Positions 32,906 to 45,085 of a DNA stretch of 53,752 nt are shown piece by piece. Positions within the stretch are counted from its first letter, which is position 1; every line of letters begins with the position of its first letter. The notes below the pieces were generated by a model. The model worked only from the letters and a program-made list of their open reading frames with translations. It was not told the origin of the DNA and searched no databases. The stretch comes from Hofstenia miamia (taxonomy: Eukaryota; Xenacoelomorpha; Acoela; Hofsteniidae), in NCBI GenBank assembly GCA_900660155.1, contig CABFPE010000137.1:789243-842994 (forward strand), written 5' to 3'. Position numbers and translations under genes: made by a program.

Positions 32906-33419
32906 GCAATATTAACCAAACCCAAAGATATTGCTAATGAATTCAATGATCAATTCATTAACCTAGGCAAATATCTTGGACCTTCGCTGCCATTTATACC
33001 TGAAAAATCTAGATACAAAGTTCCCCAAAATTCTTTTTCATTCAGATTTGTGACCCGATATGAAGTTCTTAAAGCTATAGCTAAGCTAAAGGCCAATAAA
33101 TCAAGCGGACCTTCCGAAATATCGGCATGGTGTATTAAAGAGTGTGCAAAATTCATCGTTAGTCCTTTNGCAATATTAACCAAACCCAAAGATATCGCTA
33201 ATGAATTCATTAACCTAGGCAAATATCTTGGACCTTCGCTGCCATTTATACCTCAAAAATCAAGATACAAATTTCTCCAAAATTCTTTTTCATTCAGATT
33301 TGTGACCCGTTTTAAGTTCTTAAAGCTATAGCTAAGCTAAAGGCCAATAAATCAAGCGGACCTTCCGAAATATCGGCATGGTGTATTAAAGAGTGTGCAA
33401 AATTCATCGTTAGTCCTTT
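32906..33419 (+). repeat. Tandem duplication of RT segment across a single N
   Basis: 32906-33168 and 33170-33419 are near-identical copies, with a 12-base deletion in the second (AATGATCAATTC missing) and several substitutions, joined by one N at 33169. The second copy runs into unique RT sequence. This looks like an unmerged allelic overlap in the assembly and not a biological duplication. Confidence 0.8.
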
Positions 33420-33672
33420 ATGTCATATCATCAATCACTGCATAAAACTAAATACTTTTCCATCAATATTAAAATTGGCTAATGTTACTCCCTTATATAA
33501 AAAAGATAACCCTTTAAGATTTTGCAATTACTCGCCTATATTAATTATCTCCCCTTTTGCAAAAATTTTCGAAAAACTAATATTTGACCAAATTAACACT
33601 TATCTCTATAACAACTCAATTCTTTCGAATACTCAATTCGGCTTTCACAAAGCTCACTCCACCCTGATGCCT

Positions 33673-34672
33673 NNNNNNNNNNNNNNNNNNNNNNNNNNNN
33701 NNNNNNNNNNNNNNNNNNNNNNNNNNNNNNNNNNNNNNNNNNNNNNNNNNNNNNNNNNNNNNNNNNNNNNNNNNNNNNNNNNNNNNNNNNNNNNNNNNNN
33801 NNNNNNNNNNNNNNNNNNNNNNNNNNNNNNNNNNNNNNNNNNNNNNNNNNNNNNNNNNNNNNNNNNNNNNNNNNNNNNNNNNNNNNNNNNNNNNNNNNNN
33901 NNNNNNNNNNNNNNNNNNNNNNNNNNNNNNNNNNNNNNNNNNNNNNNNNNNNNNNNNNNNNNNNNNNNNNNNNNNNNNNNNNNNNNNNNNNNNNNNNNNN
34001 NNNNNNNNNNNNNNNNNNNNNNNNNNNNNNNNNNNNNNNNNNNNNNNNNNNNNNNNNNNNNNNNNNNNNNNNNNNNNNNNNNNNNNNNNNNNNNNNNNNN
34101 NNNNNNNNNNNNNNNNNNNNNNNNNNNNNNNNNNNNNNNNNNNNNNNNNNNNNNNNNNNNNNNNNNNNNNNNNNNNNNNNNNNNNNNNNNNNNNNNNNNN
34201 NNNNNNNNNNNNNNNNNNNNNNNNNNNNNNNNNNNNNNNNNNNNNNNNNNNNNNNNNNNNNNNNNNNNNNNNNNNNNNNNNNNNNNNNNNNNNNNNNNNN
34301 NNNNNNNNNNNNNNNNNNNNNNNNNNNNNNNNNNNNNNNNNNNNNNNNNNNNNNNNNNNNNNNNNNNNNNNNNNNNNNNNNNNNNNNNNNNNNNNNNNNN
34401 NNNNNNNNNNNNNNNNNNNNNNNNNNNNNNNNNNNNNNNNNNNNNNNNNNNNNNNNNNNNNNNNNNNNNNNNNNNNNNNNNNNNNNNNNNNNNNNNNNNN
34501 NNNNNNNNNNNNNNNNNNNNNNNNNNNNNNNNNNNNNNNNNNNNNNNNNNNNNNNNNNNNNNNNNNNNNNNNNNNNNNNNNNNNNNNNNNNNNNNNNNNN
34601 NNNNNNNNNNNNNNNNNNNNNNNNNNNNNNNNNNNNNNNNNNNNNNNNNNNNNNNNNNNNNNNNNNNNNNNN
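33673..34672. other. Assembly gap of exactly 1000 N
   Basis: Placeholder gap inside a LINE; the true length is unknown. Open frames across it are artefacts. Confidence 0.95.
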
Positions 34673-34842
34673 GATATCATTAATTAGCAATAAACTGGGT
34701 AAACTGATAATTCTGAATCCATGTTTTTTGTTATTTTTTTATAGTTTTTGTGTATTTTATGTTGTTATTGACGCATAAGGGGAATATTAGCAGCTTTTGT
34801 TGAGGTGTATAATTATGCCAATGTACTACACTTAATAAGAAA

Positions 34843-34868
34843 TTCTATTCTATTCTATTCTATTCTAT
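34843..34868. repeat. (TTCTA)n tail of a LINE
   Basis: Five ATTCT-type units follow TAATAAGAA at the 3' end of the preceding LINE. Confidence 0.8.
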
Positions 34869-35450
34869 AGAAATGAGAATGCGTTTTTCCAGGCAATTCA
34901 CGATTCTTCTAGTTGACCTATTGCTACACACTCGATTCCACTTCGCTGGATATGATTTCCAATCATTAAATTTGTCAACTCCATGTCGAGATCGCCACTA
35001 TATAATACGATTAAAATACCGGGATTTACTCATAAACAGAATTCAAAATCAAAGCTTTTTACATGTGTTAAGTATAAGAAAAACGTTTTAAAGAAATCCT
35101 TCATTAATGTCGCCATTCGAACTTGGAATTCGCTCGCTAAAGAAATTAATAATATTGAAAAATTGAAATATTTTGAAAAGCATTTAAAAATCTTACTTAA
35201 GCAAAAATATATTTCTGGAAAATCATGGCTAGGATACAAATTTTATAACAATGACTATACTATAACTCATTGTTAAAATAGTACTATAGTAACTTATCCA
35301 TAGCCTTCAAGAATTCTTTTGTAATTAATGTGAATTGTATATATGTGTTTTTGTGAATTTAATGACGCTATTCGGATAAATTATCAGTTATTTCATTGCA
35401 AGATTTATCTGAAAAAAAACTCTCTTATCTTTTCTTATAATTATTTTGAA
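34869..35450 (+). mobile_element. LINE C-terminal fragment with 3' end
   Basis: The plus strand reads HTRFHFAGYDFQSLNL, then SFINVAIRTWNSLAKEINNI and LKYFEKHLKILLKQKY, the LWNSLP.EI......FK..LK pattern of CR1-like C-termini. The 3' tail near 35410-35450 (TTTATCTG...CTCTCTTATC) matches the LINE end at 28455-28500. It starts immediately after the TTCTA tail of the neighbouring LINE. Confidence 0.6.
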
Positions 35451-35559
35451 GAATGTCTTTAGGACATTTATATAGACATAGCATTGTGGATGTAGAAATA
35501 AGTTTGAGATTTTTCTGTATTCATTATTCTTATTAATGCTATGATTATTAACTGCTAAT

Positions 35560-37515
35560 TTGATAATCCAATTTACCTGTACCTGAAATTTTCAGAGGAA
35601 TTTTTCTTTATATCTGTGTAAGGTATAGTCGCAAGTTGAAAGGACTTAATACTAGAGGACGAATTGAATGAATTTTTGCTTTAGTTGGAAGTTTTTGAGA
35701 GATAAAGTTCATTGCTTTAATCGATATGGCCATTTTTCTAGTAATATGATTTAGTTGCTTTTCAAAATTTAAATGTGAATCCAAAATAATTCCAAGGTAT
35801 TTAAAGCACTTAACTTACTTTATATGAATGCTGTTAAAATTAAGTTTATATTATGAGGTATCAGTAGATGCAGAATTTTAGTTAACAATGCAGAATTGGG
35901 TTTTAAAGGATTCACTCTTAGCCTTAAAGAGGCAAAATATTTAATGAGAAGTACAATTTTTTTCTAGAGTTTGAATGGCCTTTTCGGGAAATTTATTAGA
36001 ATTAAATAATCATCGGCATATTGTATAACGTCACATGTTATTAAATGGGACAAATCGTTTATATAAATACTAAATAGTAAGGGACCCAAAATTGTTCCCC
36101 ATGGGACTCCATTTTTTGAATAAACCCAACTTATTTTGCTGATTGGGAAGGTGATTGAAATGGGTCTATAATTTGAGCAATCTTCAAGATCGTCTTTTTA
36201 AATAGTGGAGCTATATTTGCTAATTTTAATTCGTCCTGAAAAAATGAATGTCTTGTACAGGCATTTAAAATTTAACATATTGGCTCATCTATTAAGTCGA
36301 CTGTGAGTTTTAGAAGCCAAGTTGTTATTGAGATGGTCCGCTGGATTTGTTTTTTAAACAGTGTATCGACTTTATGTTAGTTGTAAAACGAAAGGATAAA
36401 CAGCGTGGAGTTGATTTAGTTTTAGCAATACAAAAATGTACATTCATACCGTTGTAATTTCCTAAATTTAGAAACGCTTCATTGAAAGCATTTTAGATTT
36501 CTTCTTTATTCGTAATGGATTTATCTCTAAGTATATTTTTTCAGTTGTCGTATTTTTTCTATTCAATAAATTGTAAATGAACTCTCACTTATTTTTTGGG
36601 ATGAAAGATTTTAATACTCTGAACGTGAATAATTATTACTTGCCTTTCTTATAGCAACATTGCATAAATTTCGTGCAGTTTTATAGGCATTATGATTTTC
36701 TTTGCTTGAAAATTGATGTAATTTTTCCACTTCTGTTCCCTTGTTCGATTAAACAATGCAATCGGAATCAATCCATGGTTTTGAAACATTGGAGTTTTTT
36801 GAATATTCAAATGAGAGAATGTAATTTTCTGGGCAACATATATCCAAATAGAAAATTAAAGTTTTTGCAAAGTTTGATAGCATTTTATTACGTGTTAATG
36901 ATGAAATTGTGGAATTCCAGTTTTTGCTTTTTAAATGCTGACGAAGTTTTTTGACATTTGCTTTTGACTTCTAGTAATCTTTTCCACGTTTCTGTGGGTT
37001 TACCTAGTTTTAGTATATTCGAATAAGTAACTATAAGGCAGTGATTATGAGTATAGAAATTCAAAACAAGAATAACTATTAGATGAAACATATTCTGGTA
37101 TCATTGAATAGTCAATGGGTGTTTGACTATTAGCAGCGATTCTACATGTAGAAGGAATTGTTTCATTTATTATCGAAATAGTGAGAGTATTAAAAAAAAT
37201 TTTAAGTTTACTTTTTTCGTTCGTTTAGAAGATTTACATTCCAGTCTCCCATTACCATTATATTTGTATTATAACTCAGTGCAGTAGAAAATTCATTTTC
37301 CATTTGTAATAAAAAACTATGTGTATAAGTTTTATTTGGACAATTGGAGATATTTAGCAACTGGCAATTAAAATTGTTGGATTTCGAATTTCAAAACTTG
37401 AGTCTTTCGCTATATCTGTCCTAAGTTTTGGGTATTACTAACATAACACCTCCCTCTTTTGTGTTATTAAAGTGAATAGTTGTATTTCTGTCCTTTCTAA
37501 ATATTTTAAATTTAG
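35560..37515 (-). mobile_element. Decayed LINE with APE-type endonuclease and RT
   Basis: On the minus strand, from high to low coordinates: endonuclease pieces TKEGGVMLVIPKT, IMVMGDWNVNLLNERKK and STCRIAANSQTPIDYSMIPE; then linker and RT pieces (FNEAFLNLGNYNG, FRFTT, NKSSGPS); then GVPWGTILGPLLFSIYINDL, CDVIQYADDYLILI and NPLKPNSALLTKILHLL. The D.N box (GDWN) and the YADD box survive, but stops, shifts and deletions are frequent. It lies 3' to 3' with the plus-strand LINE at 34.9-35.4 kb. Confidence 0.75.
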
Positions 37516-38301
37516 AATTAAGGACATACATAACAAAATATTTCAGAAAACACAAAATATAAGAATTGGAAATATATGTGACTAGTAAATTTTCTTTTTG
37601 ACCGTTTTAAATCAGTGATTTTCGAATATTTCAGAAAACATATTCCAAAACATTGGAATACGTAGCTATGCATGAACTCTTCCAATATTGGATTTATGTT
37701 TTAATTATTCAATTAGAAAACAATTTTTATTGGCTTAAGGATGTTTTCATTAACTTGACACTTATATTAAAATGGTCAAAGTATTTTTAGACAGCTATTG
37801 ATCAGTCAAACATTTTATTCATTCGCCCCCCTCCCTTTTCAGTAATTAACAACTTCCGTCAAAACACCCATTTTTGAAAATTTCCTTACAATATAGGCTA
37901 ATAAAAATAATGCAAAATAATCATCAAACAAAACTTATCTATTAAGTGCATTAATTGAGTCTATGAGAAGGATGAATACTACATTAATCACGAAAAGTTT
38001 CAGCGAAGAAAGTTTTCTAAGGTTTTCAGGGAAATTCTAAATGAAAATTCATATTGCGTAATTTCAAATTCAAATTTTTAAACAATAAAATATCATATTG
38101 TATAACGAGTTATAAATTTGTGCCACAAATGTGATATTTGAAATGGTTCTAATAAACTTGAAATCTGCGAAGCAACTAATAAAAATGAATTTTTAATAAA
38201 AATCCAAATATTGTTTAGGTATCAATGAATAAAAAAAATAATTAATATTTACATTGTTTACTGAGTTATTTACATATCAACATTATTTACACTAAATTAA
38301 A
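37516..38301. other. No recognisable feature
   Basis: AT-rich spacer downstream of the FAM47-like gene. No clear AATAAA was found close to that gene's stop on the minus strand. Confidence 0.35.
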
Positions 38302-41300
38302 TTAAAATATTTTAGATTTTGTTGTAACACCGGATTTTAAATCAGCCTTGGAAGCAGCTTCAGCAGCTAGTTTATCATCTTCCTCCTTTTGTATTTTAGC
38401 AACTTGAGAAAGAAACTCAGGTACTTCATCACCTCTTTTTTGCATAAACTGAATAAAGGCACGAGCTCCATGTCTTTGAGAAAGATCTTTATCTAAGCAT
38501 AAAGAGCGCATTTTTGCCTCTGATAATTCTTCAACTAAATCTTTAGGATCTTTTAGCTCCTAAAAATCAATTTGAAAAAAGAAAAAGGTTTTGTTATAAA
38601 TATAAAACAATAATTATACATTGAATAAATATTTTTTAATAAACATGCACTCTACAATATTGTAATGATTCTCTATATTTTAAATACCAAAAATTTACAT
38701 ACTTCTCCAGGCACTAATTTTTGCCAAGTGGAAGGATCTAGATACCATGAGCCATATCGCACCTTTTTCTGTGGTTTCTTCTGAATATGAACTGGTTGAA
38801 ACTAAATATAAAGTAAATAAGTAGGCTACATTTCTTGAGTTAAAAACATCTAAATCTAAATCCAAAATATATTTTCAGGCTATTTACACAATAATTATAA
38901 TCAAATGAGCATATGCTAGGCCCAATCAAAATAAAGCTCTTATTAGATTGTAAGCATTGTTGAATATCGTAATGAATTTTCAAGAAAGTTTGTTTTTTGG
39001 TTTTAATGAGCAATATTTTTGAATTTCGATTAATTTACTAAAACGGCTGTAATAAGATGGACCAGGAAAACTTCATAGAAGCAACAGTTTCAGAAAGAAA
39101 AAACGTGTTCTATCAATGCAAAGAACTTCCAGAGAAACTAATTGTCCATTGCAAAACTTTACAATGAACACTAAACTTATAAATAATTAAAAATGATAAA
39201 AAAGCGATCCGACTAAAATACTAAATAAGAATACAAGTAAATATGAAACAAAAAGGGAGATTGGCAACATAGGCAATTGCTTTTGAAATAATAAACAAGC
39301 AAGAAGGAAATACTTAGATATTCAAAAAACAGAGCCATCGCACTCGATAGTTGGCAATGCGTTTCTTAAAATCAATAAACATCAATCAGGATTGTGCTGG
39401 AAGTGGATGTCTTCTAACATCTAGGGGTGATGATTCCTTCGAATAAATGAATAAAAATTGAGGCTGACACCACAAAATCAACAAGAAATTTGAATTTATC
39501 AATCACTAGACGCCTTAAAAAGGACAACTATTATCAAACCAAATTCCTTGGAATTCAAGGAACTGAGAAAATGACTGATCACCGAGTTGAATTTTAGAAC
39601 AATATCTTGCTCAAAAAATGTGGTATTCTCAAATGAAACTGCCTTCCAAGTAAGTGGTAAGCATAACAAACAAAACGTGTATATTTGGAGAAAAAATGCT
39701 CAGGAAATTTCAGCAGTAGCAACCATAAACATCTGTAACAATATTGTTAACGACTTCAAATCAAGGTATTGTCTCTTTTGATGTCAATCGAGCTCGAGCT
39801 ACTCAATGGAAGTACTCATCAAGGAATGTAGCAAAATGTGTACCAAAATTTCTGCAAATTGTCGTATTTGTCTTGAGAACAATGACGAAAACCTTGAAAA
39901 CGTGCTATAAATGTTTTGTTCAGCATTTGACATCAGCTGAAATATACATCATTTGCTTTGACAAATGAGATTTTACTGTTAAGGTACATCGTATTTTTGC
40001 ATCATCCAGTATACTTAGACACGCAACTTAGTGCAAGAATAAAATGAATACATTTTCTTCAAGTTTAATAAATAATATTATTCTTATGATGTTCAATAAA
40101 TTTGATTTATAGAAAATATGCAGGTAATTTTATAATATGCCATATAGGGTTCTACGAACCTCTAGCCTTATATAATTTCGTGGTCTAATTGGAATGAGAA
40201 CTGGGACTAACTATTTGATTTGAATAACAAATATTAATTAATAGTTTTTGCTGATTTTGAGCAAAGGAAAAAATGCCATCAGACCAAATTGAATGGAATC
40301 ATGTGGGTCTGTTCTGAGACGCAGAATCCGAAAACATTGAAAACATTTAAAACAACATTGACACATGTCTTCATGTCTTGATCTTTTGCGTTGTAAAAAC
40401 GTCGAAATACTTACGTGTCCTGATTTAAGCGAAGCTTTACTCGTTGCTGAAGTAGCGCGTGTTACTGCTGAATTCACTCGTAATTCATGAGGGACATTTG
40501 TCAGTTCAACAACATGTATTGGAGCTAAAACATTTGGGTAAAAATACAAAACCAACTTTAATAAGAATAACGGTTCTTCATTTGAGCTGTTTGCTTACAA
40601 AAATTGACATTTGAAGATTGAGTTATGGGATTCGAACACAGATCTTTGTTACTACTATAACAACGACAACTAACGCATTCCTTTTAAAATAATCATGAAA
40701 CAAGGATTAATGATTATCTTAAGTTCCATTTATAGGAAACCCGCTCTAGAATTTAATTAATTTAAGAATTGAAAAGTCACTCTACCCTATTTTTCAAAGA
40801 AATGATAATAATTAGGATTAATGAAACTCTAAGGAAACTATAGAGTGCTACAGAAAAAACATTTTAAAAACTAGTCATAACACAAATTAAGTAAAAAACA
40901 AACCTGGTATGACTAGAACGCGCAATAGTTGATGAGGTTAAAAAATTTTTTGAGTCAAAAATTTCTGGAGAGCTTACTTAGTAAGGTTATATGGTGAAGA
41001 AGTCTTAAAAATTTTTATTTCAAATCAAACTAGATGTTCTAATGCCATTTTTGAACAAAGCTTTTCACAGATCCAAAAATATTTAGCAAATCTTCATTTT
41101 TCTTTTGAAAACTATAAACTATATTTTGTAATAAATGTAAACAATATTTTATAAAAGAATTTAAGCAATACATACTCGTTTTTAATGTTCAAAAGGCCAA
41201 TATTTCATAGCTTTTTGGTCAATTGTGTTGGTCAAAATATGTCCCTAGTTATGAATTTGAGCAAATTTAAACTATCTTTGAAATTTTTCAGTAACTTTGA

Positions 41301-44300
41301 TAATTATTCTATAATATTTTGGTCACTGCGGACTATTTTTTGTTACAATATTGTTTTCTTCAGTAGCAAAAAATTGACCAGAATTTATGAAAATACACAG
41401 CTTTTGTTATAAATCTGAAAAATCCCTCTTGTTCCAAAGTTCATTTCAAAGACAATGAAATTCCGATTTCCTGGTGTAGGATGAAGTTAATAAATGAGAT
41501 TTAAGAATAAGATATCTGAGTTGTTATAAAAATTTTGTTAAACTTGATAAATCTTCCACAATTTTTATGGGCACGGGGTAGAAATAGCCGACAATTTTTA
41601 ATTTAATTTGATCCCTTACGAGGCGATATAGAGTACGGTTACTAGATTTAGCATCATACGTGTTATCTGTTTGTTACATGTGAGAAACAAACATCTAAAT
41701 GACGGAAATTTGCAGAAAACAATTTTAAGAATGCAGCGCACAAACAACGGGTGCCATTTTCAAAACTATGTGAAAAAGGCTACAAACGCAATTTTGGTAA
41801 ACTTGGTAAACTATTAACAATTGTTAGTTGACTTTCAATAGACATTTAAAAGTGTGAGCATTATTGTTGATTTTCAATGCAAAAATGTATGTATGAATTT
41901 TCTAGTCATCAATAAAATTTAAAATACTCGAAAAGCGTTTTTGCACAAGCGCAAAAAATGTAATTAAAATAAAATTGTTAATATATCAGGTAAACATGTA
42001 AAAAAACCAAAACAAACCAGTTAAAAGCAAGATAATAATTCTCTAATAAAATAAATTAACCCGGTTTTGAACAGAGGGTTCTATACAGCGATAGACACAG
42101 GTAAATTTTTCAGATAAACTTGGGCTGTCAGTCTAGTTTTTTTGTTACAATTAATATTATTCGGCCAGTAATTTCTTAAATTCGTTGCCGTTTGAATTTC
42201 TGGTTCTATTTCATCTGACCTTTCGTCGTCAAAATTTGCATAAATAAATATTTTACTACGGAATAACGGACTTGGGCATAGGCTCTACCCTAATCGACCC
42301 GATATTTGATAATTTTGAACAAGTAACTAAGATGTTGGCTGAATCATGTGCACATATTTCATAAAATTTCCAACTTAATACAAAAACTAAACCTGTAAGA
42401 GGTGGTTTGCTTTCGTATCCACTACTAAATAACTGCGCTACCGTTGACTCATCGATGTTGTTACTTTCTCCACCCAATGAGGCAACCCACTCACAGAAGG
42501 AAACAGTGACATTCTTAATATGTGCATTCTAAAAACATTTAACAACATCAAACGCTTCCATGTAATTATTACCTCTGCTTGAGCAAGAGTGCCATCACGA
42601 TTGTTTATTGCAGATTCACCTTTGACTGCCCACCGATATTTTGCGCAAATACCAGCTGGAATGGTGTACGATTGCCTAAAAGTTACACAAGTTATAAACT
42701 ATGGAAATTTTACAGAGGATTTTAAAGAAAAAGAGAAGATTGTCTTACAAAGGTTCCTATAATTTTGGTAAATACAAAGCTTTAAAATTAATTGTAAACA
42801 ATATTTAACGGCATCTCACAAGCAGAATATCAAGAATTCCTTTCAACAGAGCCAATAATTGACAAAAACGTAGTTACAACACAACCACACAAGATGTTGC
42901 TTTACGCAATCAAAGAGCAATATTTTTTTAAAATTCAATTAGCTAGAATTTTCTATTCATTACTTATCTTTTTATGTGCGTACTAAAATTATGAGTTTGA
43001 CATTAAAAATCAAATGCAAACAACCCTACGAAAGAGTGTGGGAGCTCAAACATGTATATATTCATTCGCCAGGTCAGATATTTGGTACCATTGAGTGATC
43101 GTGAAAGAGAAAGAACAGTGACTACCTACCAAAAGAGTCGAGCAACATAGAGCGATTTTTTACTATAGAGTATAGACTCCATTTCTCGCTTATGTGCAAT
43201 TAACTTGTTCATTTCAACAAACTGTTCTTCTAAACTGAGTCATTATAAAATGATGTATTCATACATTATTAAAACCTGAACACATGCATTTCTAACATTC
43301 AGGGAATAATCACTTGTGTATAAATGGCATTTTTTTAAAACACTTACAATGGCATAGTTGATGGCTCAGCTTGATTTTCAATTATGGGCTGGCGAGGCGA
43401 ATCTGATCGCTCGGAAGAAAACACATCTTCAGCATTATCATAAAGTTCCGTAAGGGTTTCAGCATCATCATCAGGCTTTGTGATGCGTTCAATGTTCAAA
43501 GAAGGTTCCAAGCAATCAACCAACTCTTCAAAGAGCTGAAATAGAGCATTATGAAGTTATCTTGCAATTCCCCTAACACGATCTACATGAGAAAGTAAAG
43601 AAATGCTATCGTTAAATTGGAAAAGTGATTGAATTTTCTATTGGTACTGTGAAAAATACTATTGATAATTGCAGAAAACTGTCAGTTTAAAGGAAAAGAC
43701 TACTAGAAGAATTGAAGGCAAATAAAAAGGCAACCATTACGAAAAGATGACACCCCAAGCGTGCATTTGCAGCTAATCAATACAGATGGCAAAATGATAT
43801 CTCGAATGCCTAACTATATATATATATATATATACTAAGTATTTCATAATTTATAATTAGAAAATTATAAAACTTTGTAACAGTTCAATATGAATGCAAT
43901 ACGCAACCTCGGGTGGTACGGATTCTTCCAAGTGACTATGCAGTGCGAGGGGATGTTCCTGTAACTGTTGCAACATGTAATCAATTTCATTTAGTTGCTT
44001 TTCTTTTCGAGGTAATTTCTTCGAATAAACAACTTGGTAATGACTTAGATTTGACTTTACACATTGTTTTGGGACACGATGAATGTGCGCAACATTTGGT
44101 TGCACACCTTTTTCTGGCTAAACAGAAAACTTTTTATCAAAATTTGCTAATACCATTCATCGTCAGCCACCAAAAATATAACATCAAAAGCGATTCTAAT
44201 TTATTAAAACATTATTTAATTTCAACATTATTACAAGGAATGCTTAAAACTAAGCTGAAATTATGCCCTTAATTTTCTTTTCAATATAACCTTAATAAGA

Positions 44301-44562
44301 CTGCCTCCTTTGGGTATTAGAGGCAGGCCACTGCGGAAGTCATCTAAACCATCTTTTACAAACATCCAACTTCGGCCATTAAGATTATTTGAAGTTTTTC
44401 CTTTCAGGCTTTTCACCTCCTTTACATGGAGCCTTTCTTTATACCTAAACATTTAATAACAATTTGGCATACAATTGTAGATAACCATGGCTGGTGCCGA
44501 ATCTTTTTATTTTTCAGTGTTTCAACCAACGCCAAATCATATTTATCTTCACAACGTGACAT
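38302..44562 (-). CDS. FAM47-like protein, nine exons, complete (444 aa)
   Basis: Exons: 44562-44486, 44444-44291, 44117-43908, 43535-43348, 42675-42573, 42528-42393, 40524-40415, 38801-38703 and 38559-38302 (TAA). All junctions are GT-AG and every phase fits, giving 445 codons. Family marks in order are PWYKERL (residues 25-31, rebuilt across the 41-nt first intron), SWMFVKDGLDDFRSGLP, SHLEESVPPE, CEWVASLGGESNNIDESTVA, LFSSGYESKPPL, PIHVVELTNVPHELR, VRYGSWYLDPSTWQKL and the C-terminal RHGARAFIQFMQKRGDEVPE with FL after it. These match what I recall of FAM47 family proteins; their molecular role is poorly known. There is no signal peptide or membrane segment. The ATG lies three bases after a TTTTAG, so a 5' UTR intron is possible. 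Intron 7 holds an antisense transposase relic. I am sure of the gene structure and fairly sure of the family. Confidence 0.82.
39230..39760 (+). pseudogene. mariner-type transposase relic in a FAM47-gene intron
   Basis: The plus strand contains FSNETAFQVSGKHNKQNVYI followed by WRKNAQE, equivalent to the F(S/T)DEATFHLSGKVNRHN.RIWG block around the first catalytic Asp (here Asn) of an arthropod-common mariner-type transposase group. Upstream frames (QKGRLAT, GTEKMTDHRVEF) are broken. The later catalytic residues were not found. It lies antisense inside intron 7 of the FAM47-like gene. Confidence 0.45.
43814..43834. repeat. (TA)n microsatellite
   Basis: TA repeat in intron 3 of the FAM47-like gene. 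Confidence 0.9.
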
Positions 44563-44827
44563 AGGCTAAAACAAATGGAACAGTTAAATTTTTGTCGAAA
44601 GAAAAGTATATAATAATAAGACTCAAATCAAATTTATTGCTGTAAATAACAGTAAAAAACTACAAACTATAACTACATGTATTTACAATATAATAATAAA
44701 ATATATATAATATAAATTTGTATGTGCGTGTGTGTGGCTTTCTTGTGCTATATAAAATGTAGTGTGTTTTGGTCGTTAAGAATGGATTATCTATTAAAAA
44801 AGTTGATAATAATAATTATTATTATTA
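44563..44827. other. Upstream region of the FAM47-like gene
   Basis: AT-rich, with a GTGTGTGTG run near 44729 and a palindromic AATAATAATTATTATTATTA at 44808-44828 at the edge of the next retroelement fragment. No promoter motif can be singled out. Confidence 0.35.
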
Positions 44828-45085
44828 ATGGCATTGATAGACTACAGGAAGGCATATGACAGCATATCACATAGGTGGGTATTGAGGACGCTAGAGGGCA
44901 ATACATTTTCGCAGAAATGGGTTGAGTTTCTAGAGAGGGAGATGGGAAAGTGGCAAACTGAGATAGACGGGCACAGGTTGAGGTTTAGGTGAGGCATATT
45001 CCAGGGAGACAGCTTAGCACCACTACTGTTTGTAGTTAGCTTAATCCCCATCACAGAAAAGTTAAAGGAGACAGGTATAGGGTAT
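44828..45085 (+). mobile_element. RT fragment of an R2/NeSL-type LINE
   Basis: The plus strand reads MALIDYRKAYDSISHRWVLR, then KWVEFLEREMGKWQTEI, a TGA in place of an arginine codon, and GIFQGDSLAPLLFVVSLIPI followed by TEKLKETGIGYKF. ID..KAYD.I.H and GI.QGDSL.PLLF..S..P are RT blocks of the R2/NeSL-type LINEs that carry a restriction-like endonuclease, the same sort as the C-terminal fragment at the left window edge. Codons are GC-richer than in the adjacent LINEs. The YADD box is missing: sequence of another LINE begins at about 45086. Confidence 0.75.

Larger units (their letters stand above)
32580..34868 (+). mobile_element. CR1/jockey-like LINE with assembly gap
   Basis: In order: linker pieces WLTPNLKKTCQMQK, IARNKSNIELRAAQNRYMKS and DPKRKWDFINNALNRNKGR; RT motifs DQFINLGKYLGPSLPF, AIAKLKANKSSGPSEISAWC, LKLANVTPLYKKDN and KIFEKLIFDQINTYLYNN; and LSNTQFGFHKAHST at the edge of a 1000-N gap. 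After the gap comes a 3' UTR (TGACGCATAAGGGGAATATT) and a TTCTA tail ending at 34868. Between 32906 and 33419 a segment is repeated across a single N. Apart from that, the frame before the gap is nearly clean, so this may be a fairly young copy whose catalytic core is hidden in the gap. Confidence 0.75.

Noticed and set aside
33475..34690. Long frames on both strands across the 1000-N gap
   Set aside because: They consist almost only of Ns; just the first 66 residues of the plus frame are real RT sequence.
40629..40690. tRNA-like B box (TGTTCGAATCC on the minus strand) near a GCGTTAGTTGTCG A-box-like stretch
   Set aside because: No cloverleaf can be drawn; at most the head of a decayed tRNA-derived SINE, and no second copy was seen.
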